From Lachnospiraceae bacterium UBA7598 (GTDB lineage: Bacteria; Bacillota; Clostridia; Lachnospirales; Lachnospiraceae), in assembly GCA_002474415.1 (NCBI GenBank), contig DLQV01000245.1:1-7996 (forward strand): a DNA stretch of 7,996 nt, read 5' to 3'. Under the pieces are notes generated by a model. The model worked only from the letters and a program-made list of their open reading frames with translations, was not told the origin of the DNA and did not search any database. Position numbers and translations under genes: made by a program. Position 1 is the stretch's first letter. Each line of letters begins with the position of its first letter. This document shows, in pieces, positions 1-5,303 of this stretch.

Positions 1-119
1 CGTGCCCAGTAGGAGCTATCTCTGCTGGTGATTCTCAGTACGTAATCGATGCAGATGCTTGCCTCGATTGTGGTACATGTGCTGGTGTTTGCCCAACTGG
101 AGCAATTTCTCAGGGCTAA
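1..119 (+). CDS. 2[4Fe-4S] ferredoxin, 3' part only
   Basis: This is the C-terminal 38 codons of a small clostridial-type ferredoxin, a cytosolic electron carrier for anaerobic oxidoreductases. The reading frame begins at base 3 and stops with TAA at 117-119. The first visible codon is the Cys of a CPVGAI segment, which closes the first cluster motif. The complete second motif CxxCxxCxxxCP follows, with Cys codons at 60, 69, 78 and 90, and the protein ends in a CPTGAI-type segment and a short tail. Family members are about 55-60 residues long, so roughly 20 residues with the first three cysteines lie outside the window. Codon choice (many GCT, GGT, GTT and TCT codons) differs from the downstream genes and fits a highly expressed gene. 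It is followed by its own terminator. Its redox partner cannot be told from here. Confidence 0.95.
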   Translation, partial: CPVGAISAGDSQYVIDADACLDCGTCAGVCPTGAISQG

Positions 120-139
120 TCACATAATAAAACGAAACG

Positions 140-176
140 AAGAGCTGTCTCTTAAACCACGGAGGCAGCTCTTTTT
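140..176 (+). terminator. Rho-independent terminator of the ferredoxin gene
   Basis: A 12-bp stem (140-151 paired with 162-173, one G-U pair) closes a 10-base loop and runs straight into a T tract at 172-176. It lies 20 bases after the ferredoxin stop. Only 24 bases separate its T tract from the rsmA start codon, so it also sits in the rsmA leader if transcription begins further upstream. Confidence 0.9.
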
Positions 177-200
177 CGATTATAGAAAGAGAGGAATAAC

Positions 201-1076
201 ATGGCTACATTAGGAAATCCTAAGAATACCATTGCGGTTTTACAGAAATATCAGTTTAATTTTCAAAAAAAATTTGGACAGAATTTTCTGATTGATACAG
301 GAATTTTAGAGGAAATTATAGGGGCAGCACAGATCACAAAGGATGATTTTGTGTTGGAAATCGGTCCGGGAATCGGAACTATGACACAGTATCTCTGTGA
401 AGCGGCACGCGCGGTAGTGGCAGTGGAAATAGATACCAATCTGATTCCGATTCTAAAAGATACGCTTGCGGAATATAATAATGTTGATGTATTGAATGAA
501 GATATTTTAAAAGTAAATATTTCAAAACTTGCGGAAGAAAAAAATAACGGAAAACCGATCAAGGTCGTTGCAAATCTTCCGTATTACATTACCACTCCGA
601 TCATCATGGGATTGTTTGAAAGCCATGTGCCGATCGACAGTATCACGATCATGGTACAGAAAGAAGTAGCGGATCGTATGCAGGAAGGACCGGGAAGCAA
701 GGAATATGGCGCACTTTCCCTGGCGGTGCAGTATTACGCCAAACCGGAAATCGTAGTCAATGTTCCACCGAGCTGTTTTATGCCACAGCCGAAAGTCGGC
801 AGTGCCGTTATCCGTCTGACACGTCACAGTGAACCGCCGGTTACCGTAAAAAGCGAAAAACTGCTGTTTCAGGTGATTCGGGCATCATTTAATCAGCGCA
901 GAAAAACACTGGCAAACGGACTTGCCAATTATGGAGCATTCTCACTTCCAAAGGAAGAACTGCAGGCATGTATTGAGGAACTTGGCGTACCGGCTAATAT
1001 TCGTGGAGAGGCGCTTTCTTTAGAGCAGTTTGCACAGCTCTCCAATATTATTTATGATCACAGGAGTGCTGTATAA
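201..1076 (+). CDS. rsmA: 16S rRNA (adenine1518-N6/adenine1519-N6)-dimethyltransferase RsmA (KsgA)
   Basis: The product dimethylates two adjacent adenines in the helix 45 loop of 16S rRNA using S-adenosylmethionine, a late step and checkpoint in 30S subunit assembly. The 291-residue length is normal for the family. Visible motifs are QNFLID at 27-32, the SAM-binding motif I EIGPGIGT at 53-60, the acidic VEID at 75-78 ending strand 2, the catalytic NLPYY at 125-129, and FMPQPKV at 193-199 and FNQRRKTL at 230-237 in the C-terminal part. The ATG at 201 is preceded by GAGAGG at 189-194, 6 bases away, and gives the usual short N-terminal extension. No promoter fits between the upstream terminator and the start. 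A -10-like CATAAT at 123-128 has no good -35, so expression may rest on read-through or a weak promoter. Loss of this enzyme is known to give kasugamycin resistance in other bacteria. Confidence 0.98.
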   Translation: MATLGNPKNTIAVLQKYQFNFQKKFGQNFLIDTGILEEIIGAAQITKDDFVLEIGPGIGTMTQYLCEAARAVVAVEIDTNLIPILKDTLAEYNNVDVLNEDILKVNISKLAEEKNNGKPIKVVANLPYYITTPIIMGLFESHVPIDSITIMVQKEVADRMQEGPGSKEYGALSLAVQYYAKPEIVVNVPPSCFMPQPKVGSAVIRLTRHSEPPVTVKSEKLLFQVIRASFNQRRKTLANGLANYGAFSLPKEELQACIEELGVPANIRGEALSLEQFAQLSNIIYDHRSAV

Positions 1077-1085
1077 AAACAGCGC
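1066..1085 (+). other. Small stem-loop at the rsmA 3' end
   Basis: A 7-bp inverted repeat (1066-1072 with 1079-1085, one G-U pair) with a 6-base loop spans the rsmA stop codon. No T tract follows, so it does not look like an intrinsic terminator. It could slow 3' decay of rsmA mRNA, or be chance. It overlaps the proposed forespore -35 box. Confidence 0.3.
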
Positions 1086-1100
1086 GGGCAGTCCATACTA
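1071..1100 (+). promoter_or_regulatory. Candidate forespore (sigma-G/sigma-F type) promoter
   Basis: GTATA at 1071-1075 is followed 18 bases later by CATACTA at 1094-1100. From memory of the Bacillus subtilis consensus, this fits sigma-G (GHATR, 18 bases, CATWHTA). It also fits sigma-F nearly as well: GTCCATACTA at 1091-1100 departs from GGHHANAHTR at one base, with a spacer of 15 rather than about 16. The -35 box overlaps the rsmA stop codon. Transcription would start near 1107, giving a leader of about 37 bases before the SpoIIQ-like gene. B. subtilis spoIIQ is transcribed in the forespore, which fits. Short AT-rich matches of this kind do occur by chance. Confidence 0.45.
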
Positions 1101-1132
1101 TCATCAAAGACCATAAAACGAAATGATGATGG
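1098..1132 (+). promoter_or_regulatory. Inverted repeat reaching the SpoIIQ-like ribosome binding site
   Basis: Bases 1098-1106 can pair with 1124-1132 (9 bp including one T-G wobble) around a 17-base loop. The 3' arm contains the ATG repeats at 1124-1130 and the first two bases of the GGAGG site. The structure would form in mRNA reading through from rsmA. A transcript starting near 1107 would lack the 5' arm. The stem is AT-rich and the loop long, so its stability is uncertain. Confidence 0.35.
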
Positions 1133-1135
1133 AGG
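1131..1135 (+). promoter_or_regulatory. Ribosome binding site that sets the SpoIIQ-like start at 1144
   Basis: GGAGG lies 8 bases before the ATG at 1144. The longer reading frame begins with three tandem ATG codons at 1123, 1126 and 1129, but these sit at or upstream of this site and have no good Shine-Dalgarno of their own. The start at 1144 also places the membrane segment directly after a short positively charged N-terminus. Confidence 0.85.
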
Positions 1136-1143
1136 TAAGCCAA

Positions 1144-1893
1144 ATGAGAAAACAACAGTATATAGCCACTGTCGCGTGTCTGGTAGCGGGAGTGATTGGA
1201 TTTGTCAGTGTATATGCCACGGATAAAGGAAAAGAACGCAGGGAAGCAGAACAGGAAATTGCGGCACAGACCCAGCAGGAGGCACCGGCTTCCTATGAAG
1301 TGAAACCGGAAACAAGTGTGGAAGATGCAACGAAAAAAGCGGAAGAACAGGCGTTAAAACTTGCAGAACAGGAAAAGATGGAGCAGGAAGAAACGCAGCA
1401 GGAGAAAAAACAGGACGAAGAAAAAGCGGTAGAAACAGCGGCTGCGGTGACACAGCATTTTGATAAGAGTTCTGCGGTCTGGCCAATAGAGGGAGATGTT
1501 CTGTTGGATTACAGCATGGATTCCACCATTTATTTTCCAACGTTAGAGCAGTACCGATGCAATCCGGCTATGGTGATCAGCGGAAAAGTGAATGATAAAG
1601 TATTTGCAATGGCAAAGGGAAAAATCACGGATATTCAGGAAAATGAGGAGACTGGATGCACGGTGGTACAGGATCTTGGAGATGGATACACGGCGGTTTA
1701 TGGGCAGTTGAAAGAACTGAATTTTGCAAAAGGGGATACACCGGAAGCTGGTCAGGTGCTGGGATATGTCAGTGAGCCGACAAAATATTATACAACAGAA
1801 GGCAGCAATGTATATTTTCAGTTAAAGAAAGACGGAAAAGCTGTGGACCCGAAAGAGTATCTTCCGCAGATGGCGATGGATACGCTGGATTGA
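1144..1893 (+). CDS. SpoIIQ-like membrane protein with degenerate LytM/M23 domain
   Basis: The 249-residue product (from ATG 1144) has a short basic N-terminus (MRKQQ), one membrane helix at about 6-24, a Glu/Gln/Lys-rich, probably coiled or extended stretch at about 28-100, and an extracytoplasmic LytM/M23-like beta domain from W113 to about 238. The fold is recognisable from the G-x-V-x-A-like strand, the LGDGYTAVYG segment at 178-187, the GQVLGY turn, and a final YFQLKKDGKAVDPKEYL. By my alignment every metal or catalytic position is replaced: HxxxD is N140/V144, the YxH histidine is Q188, and HxH is N222-V-Y224. It should therefore be a binding or structural protein, not a peptidase. The architecture resembles SpoIIQ, the forespore membrane partner of SpoIIIAH in engulfment and the feeding channel, and the upstream promoter candidate agrees. 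A general envelope scaffold related to M23 proteins is the main alternative. M23 relationship is confident; the SpoIIQ role is inference. Confidence 0.85.
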   Translation: MRKQQYIATVACLVAGVIGFVSVYATDKGKERREAEQEIAAQTQQEAPASYEVKPETSVEDATKKAEEQALKLAEQEKMEQEETQQEKKQDEEKAVETAAAVTQHFDKSSAVWPIEGDVLLDYSMDSTIYFPTLEQYRCNPAMVISGKVNDKVFAMAKGKITDIQENEETGCTVVQDLGDGYTAVYGQLKELNFAKGDTPEAGQVLGYVSEPTKYYTTEGSNVYFQLKKDGKAVDPKEYLPQMAMDTLD

Positions 1894-1918
1894 CATTCAT
1901 AGTTTTTTCTAATACAAT
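1890..1918 (+). promoter_or_regulatory. Sigma-A-type promoter for the diguanylate cyclase gene
   Basis: The -35 box TTGACA (1890-1895) matches consensus perfectly and is separated by 17 bases from the -10 box TACAAT (1913-1918), one base off consensus. The -35 overlaps the TGA stop of the SpoIIQ-like gene at 1891-1893. Transcription should start near 1925, giving a leader of about 73 bases. It would drive the cyclase and perhaps the genes beyond, since no terminator is seen downstream. Confidence 0.87.
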
Positions 1919-1927
1919 AAAATGTAA

Positions 1928-1958
1928 ACGGTTTTGGAGCTTTATGCGAAAAAACCGT
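1928..1958 (+). other. Stem-loop near the 5' end of the cyclase mRNA
   Basis: ACGGTTTT at 1928-1935 is an exact inverted repeat of AAAACCGT at 1951-1958, with a 15-base loop. No T tract follows on the + strand, so it is a poor terminator for the gene before it. With the predicted start near 1925 the stem begins about three bases from the mRNA 5' end, a position known to protect mRNAs from 5'-end-dependent decay in other bacteria. An operator for a dimeric repressor is another reading. Confidence 0.45.
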
Positions 1959-1997
1959 ACATAATCAAGAGGTATCTCAGCTTAAGAGGGATAAAAT

Positions 1998-3632
1998 ATG
2001 GAATTTAACCAGTATAATACAACGGTTCAAAAGTGGATACAGACAGTTTTGGAGAAGCGGGAAACCAGTGCAGACGCGGTACTGGAATGCTGCAGGGATA
2101 TTATTGCATATGGACGAAAAACAGATGATCCAAAGCTGATGGGATTTGGCTGCTTTTATGGTGGGGAAATCTATTACGGATTAAATGACGGAGAGCATTT
2201 TTTCCATATGATGACAGAGGCACTGACTTATCTGGATCGTGCAGAGGAATGGGAACTTGTGGTGCGTTGTTACAATTATCTGGGAATCGCATCCATGAGC
2301 AGAGGAAATCCATCGATTGCACTTGATTATTATATGAACGGTCTTAAGGACAGTGATACATATGATCTTCCGATGCAAAAGGTCGTGATTCTGATCAATA
2401 TGGGGTTATTGTATCTGGAGTGCGAGCATTATGCGGATTCCGAGAACTCTTTTTTAGAAGCTTATCAGATTTTACAGACGAGACAGCAGGATGAAAAGTA
2501 TAATTTTTATATGTATGCTTTTTATGGAAATATGGCAGAATGTCTGATTCTGCAAAACCGTCTGGAGGAAGCAAAACCGTATCTGGAGTATCTGCATAAA
2601 GAGAGCTGGAAACATGCTGCTCTTATAGACCGGTTGTTTATCGCCATCGTGGATGTGATTTATTATCACAAGATGGGAGATGAACAGAAGCGGAATGAGA
2701 GCATTCAGATGATCCATCAGAAGCTCCCGGATAATCTGACGGTGCTGGACTTTTTCTCAGATTATTACCGTTGCTGTCTGGTGCTGCTGGAAACGGATCA
2801 GGATGAATCGTTCTGGCGTATCATTGAGGTAATCGAACCGCAGGTGGTGAATTTTAAGATCATTAACCTGCATCTGAAAGTTCTGTCCCTGAAGATGAAA
2901 TATTACCGGAAGCATAACCAGAATGCGGAATATCTGCAGACTGCCGGGCTTTACTATGAATTGTCTGAGAAAAACGAAGCAGTGACGCGCAACATGCTTT
3001 CGAGTATGATTACGTTGCGCAAAAATCTGGAGAATATGCGCAAAGCCAGAATGAAAGCGGAACGAAAGAATATTGTATTACAGGAGCGTTCCGAGCAGGA
3101 CCCGCTGACGCGTATGGCAAACCGGTTCCGCTTGAATGATTATGCGGAAGAAGTGTTTACCTATTCGCAGGAGAATGATATTCCGGTTGCGATGGAAATA
3201 CTCGATATTGATTATTTTAAGGAATATAATGATAATTACGGACATCAGGAAGGAGACCAGTGTCTGGTAAGTATCGCAAATACAATTCGTAATCTGGTGG
3301 AGGAAGCGGAAGGATTCTGTGCACGGTATGGAGGGGATGAATTTGTCATTATCTATGCGAATGTGGCACGGGAGCAGGCTGTTTCCTTTGCAGAAGAGTT
3401 GCGCAGACGTGTACTTGCACTGGAAATGGAGCACCGGTTTTCCAAGGCACTTCCGGTAGTGACGATTTCGCAGGGAATCTGTTGGGGAATTCCGCGCAAG
3501 GGAAACCGCAGCTGGGATTTTTTGCATGCAGCAGATAATATGCTTTACCGGGTGAAAAAATTCAGCCGGAACAATTATTGTGTAGGGGGGCTTGATGAAA
3601 CTGAAGACGTGACCATGGGAACCGCATTGTAA
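1998..3632 (+). CDS. TPR-containing GGDEF diguanylate cyclase
   Basis: The 544-residue protein likely makes cyclic di-GMP from two GTP. The N-terminal two thirds is helical with TPR-like units at about 88-116, 128-158 and 169-200 (for example the LGIASMSRGNPSIALDYY pattern), followed by more helices and a charged coiled-coil linker at about 333-367. The GGDEF domain runs from DPLTRMANR (368-376) to about 530. Metal and substrate residues are present: D403 of DIDYFK, N411 and D420 of the YGHQEGD segment, and the signature GGDEF at 445-449. The usual RxxD inhibitory site just before the signature reads EAEG, so product inhibition through that site should be absent. There is no signal peptide or membrane segment, so it acts in the cytosol and the TPR part probably senses a protein or peptide partner. 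AGAGGG at 1985-1990 lies 7 bases before the ATG. It has its own sigma-A promoter. The partner is unknown. Confidence 0.93.
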   Translation: MEFNQYNTTVQKWIQTVLEKRETSADAVLECCRDIIAYGRKTDDPKLMGFGCFYGGEIYYGLNDGEHFFHMMTEALTYLDRAEEWELVVRCYNYLGIASMSRGNPSIALDYYMNGLKDSDTYDLPMQKVVILINMGLLYLECEHYADSENSFLEAYQILQTRQQDEKYNFYMYAFYGNMAECLILQNRLEEAKPYLEYLHKESWKHAALIDRLFIAIVDVIYYHKMGDEQKRNESIQMIHQKLPDNLTVLDFFSDYYRCCLVLLETDQDESFWRIIEVIEPQVVNFKIINLHLKVLSLKMKYYRKHNQNAEYLQTAGLYYELSEKNEAVTRNMLSSMITLRKNLENMRKARMKAERKNIVLQERSEQDPLTRMANRFRLNDYAEEVFTYSQENDIPVAMEILDIDYFKEYNDNYGHQEGDQCLVSIANTIRNLVEEAEGFCARYGGDEFVIIYANVAREQAVSFAEELRRRVLALEMEHRFSKALPVVTISQGICWGIPRKGNRSWDFLHAADNMLYRVKKFSRNNYCVGGLDETEDVTMGTAL

Positions 3633-3661
3633 CGGCATGGCAGTCGAAACCTGGCAAAAAG

Positions 3662-3668
3662 AAAAGGA
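3662..3668 (+). promoter_or_regulatory. Ribosome binding site that favours the helicase start at 3674
   Basis: AAAAGGA lies 5 bases before the ATG at 3674. The in-frame ATG at 3668 directly abuts the AGG and would have no spacing. The difference is only two residues. The 41-base gap after the cyclase shows no terminator and no evident promoter. Confidence 0.7.
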
Positions 3669-3673
3669 TGAAA

Positions 3674-5272
3674 ATGGAAACAGTTAAATTTGAAGAATTA
3701 GGGTTATATCCGCAGCTTCTGCGGGCAATCAAAGAGATGGGATTTGAAGAGGCAACACCCATCCAGTCACAGGCGATTCCGGTTGTGATGAGTGGGGTAG
3801 ATGTGATCGGTCAGGCACAGACCGGAACCGGAAAGACGGCTTCTTTCGGAATCCCTCTTTTGATGAAAGTGGACCCTAATAATAAAAAAACGCAGGCAAT
3901 CGTACTTTCTCCGACAAGAGAACTGGCAATTCAGAGCGCGGAAGAAATCCGGAAACTTGCAAAATATATGCATGGGATCAAAGTGCTTCCAATTTATGGA
4001 GGGCAGGATATTTCCAGACAGATCAAGGCGTTAAAGGGTGGAGCAACCATTATTATCGGGACACCGGGGCGTGTGATGGATCATCTGCGCCGAAAAACCA
4101 TTCGTTGTGATTATGTCAACACGATTGTGCTGGATGAGGCTGATGAGATGCTTAATATGGGATTTCGTGAGGATATTGAGACGATTTTATCTTATATCCC
4201 GGATGAAGACCGGCAGACCGTGCTTTTTTCGGCAACCATGCCAAAGCCGATTCTGGATATCACAAGAAAATTCCAGCATGATGCGACCACGATCAAGGTG
4301 ACGAAGAAAGAACTGACGGTTCCGAATATCGATCAGTATTACTATGATGTGCGCAGAAATGATAAGATTGAAGTACTGACACGTCTGCTGGATTACTATA
4401 ATCCGAAGCTTTCACTGGTATTTTGTAATACCAAGCGTATGGTGGATGAACTTGCATCGGAGTTACAGGGACGCGGCTATGCAGCCGAGGGGATTCACGG
4501 CGATATGAAACAGGTGCAGCGTGACCGTGTGATGAAAAATTTCCGGAATGGAAAAGCAGATATTCTGATTGCAACGGATGTTGCAGCGCGCGGAATTGAT
4601 GTGGATGATGTCGAAGCGGTATTTAACTATGATCTGCCGCAGGACAATGAATATTATGTGCACCGGATCGGAAGAACCGGACGCGCCGGTCGTACCGGAA
4701 AAGCGTTTAATTTCGTTAAGGGCAAGGAAGTATATAAGCTCAAAGAGATCCAGCGCTATTGCAAGACAAAGATCAAGGCACAGCCAATCCCGTCTTCGGA
4801 TGATGTGGCAGCGATCAAGGCGGATAAGATTCTTGACGGCATCGGACAGATCATCGAGGACGGAGATCTGCGCGATATGATCGAGCTGATTGAACAGCAG
4901 GTGAACAACTCCGATTATACAGCGATGGATATTGCCGCTGCATTTTTAAAACAGGCAATCGGTGGAGTGGAATTATCAAAGGAGGATCACGAATTTGATG
5001 ATGCATTAGCAGGAGATACCGGAGCCGAGGAAGGGATGGTCCGTCTGTTCATTAACATCGGAAAGAGCCAGCGGATCCGTCCGGGGGATATTCTCGGGGC
5101 AGTAGCCGGAGAGGCAAAGATTCCGGGCAAACTTGTGGGGGCCATTGATATGTATGATAATTACACATTTGTCGAAGTGCCGCAGGAGTACGGAAGAGAT
5201 GTATTAAAAGCTATGAAAAATGTAAAGATCAAAGGAAAGTCGGTCAATGTGGAGCCGGCAAACGCACGATAG
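3674..5272 (+). CDS. DEAD-box ATP-dependent RNA helicase with DbpA-type RNA-binding domain
   Basis: The 532-residue product (numbered from ATG 3674) unwinds RNA duplexes in an ATP-dependent way, probably in ribosome assembly or cold and RNA-turnover functions. Helicase core motifs are all present: the Q motif (F6 to Q31), Walker A AQTGTGKT at 48-55, PTREL at 80-84, TPGR at 130-133, DEAD at 154-157, SAT at 186-188 and HRIGRTGR at 330-337. A helical stretch at about 375-440 resembles the dimerisation region of Hera/CsdA/CshA-type helicases. The C-terminus from about 455 (MVRLFINIGKSQRI to VNVEPANAR) is a DbpA-type RRM-like domain, which in DbpA/YxiN binds hairpin 92 of 23S rRNA. Automatic annotation could call it cshA, deaD or dbpA. 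The combination of a dimerisation region and an RRM fits the CsdA/Hera layout best, so I give no symbol. Only 31 bases separate its stop from the next start. Confidence 0.95.
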   Translation: METVKFEELGLYPQLLRAIKEMGFEEATPIQSQAIPVVMSGVDVIGQAQTGTGKTASFGIPLLMKVDPNNKKTQAIVLSPTRELAIQSAEEIRKLAKYMHGIKVLPIYGGQDISRQIKALKGGATIIIGTPGRVMDHLRRKTIRCDYVNTIVLDEADEMLNMGFREDIETILSYIPDEDRQTVLFSATMPKPILDITRKFQHDATTIKVTKKELTVPNIDQYYYDVRRNDKIEVLTRLLDYYNPKLSLVFCNTKRMVDELASELQGRGYAAEGIHGDMKQVQRDRVMKNFRNGKADILIATDVAARGIDVDDVEAVFNYDLPQDNEYYVHRIGRTGRAGRTGKAFNFVKGKEVYKLKEIQRYCKTKIKAQPIPSSDDVAAIKADKILDGIGQIIEDGDLRDMIELIEQQVNNSDYTAMDIAAAFLKQAIGGVELSKEDHEFDDALAGDTGAEEGMVRLFINIGKSQRIRPGDILGAVAGEAKIPGKLVGAIDMYDNYTFVEVPQEYGRDVLKAMKNVKIKGKSVNVEPANAR

Positions 5273-5288
5273 AGGCTAAGAACGTTTT

Positions 5289-5293
5289 GGGGG
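5289..5293 (+). promoter_or_regulatory. Purine-rich site that favours the response-regulator start at 5304
   Basis: GGGGG lies 10 bases before ATG 5304 but only 1 base before the alternative in-frame ATG at 5295. The pairing with 16S rRNA would include a G-U pair, so the choice is moderate. Starting at 5304 gives MGEESIRVLIVDDE, a normal REC-domain beginning. Confidence 0.55.
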
Positions 5294-5303
5294 AATGTTT
5301 ACT

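Noticed and set aside
123..128. CATAAT as the -10 box of an rsmA promoter
   Set aside because: No acceptable -35 is found 16-18 bases upstream, so I do not annotate it as a promoter.
265..272. Run of eight A in rsmA as a programmed slippage or frameshift site
   Set aside because: The frame continues normally through conserved KKFGQNF residues and an AT-rich genome has many such runs; nothing suggests a shifted product.
1205..1540. Minus-strand Pro/Leu-rich open frame opposite the SpoIIQ-like gene
   Set aside because: Its composition is simply the complement of the Glu/Gln/Lys-rich coding stretch; no protein family features.
1928..1958. Hairpin as a terminator for the SpoIIQ-like gene
   Set aside because: The stem is AT-rich and no T tract follows on the + strand; its place just after a strong promoter explains it better as part of the cyclase leader.
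3078..3638. Minus-strand open frame of 186 codons opposite the cyclase
   Set aside because: It is antisense to the conserved GGDEF domain, has no recognisable motif and no ribosome binding site that stands out; it is a shadow of the real gene.
4569..4880. Plus-strand 103-codon open frame inside the helicase gene
   Set aside because: It lies out of frame within conserved helicase motifs and its Arg-rich composition reflects the overlapping codons.
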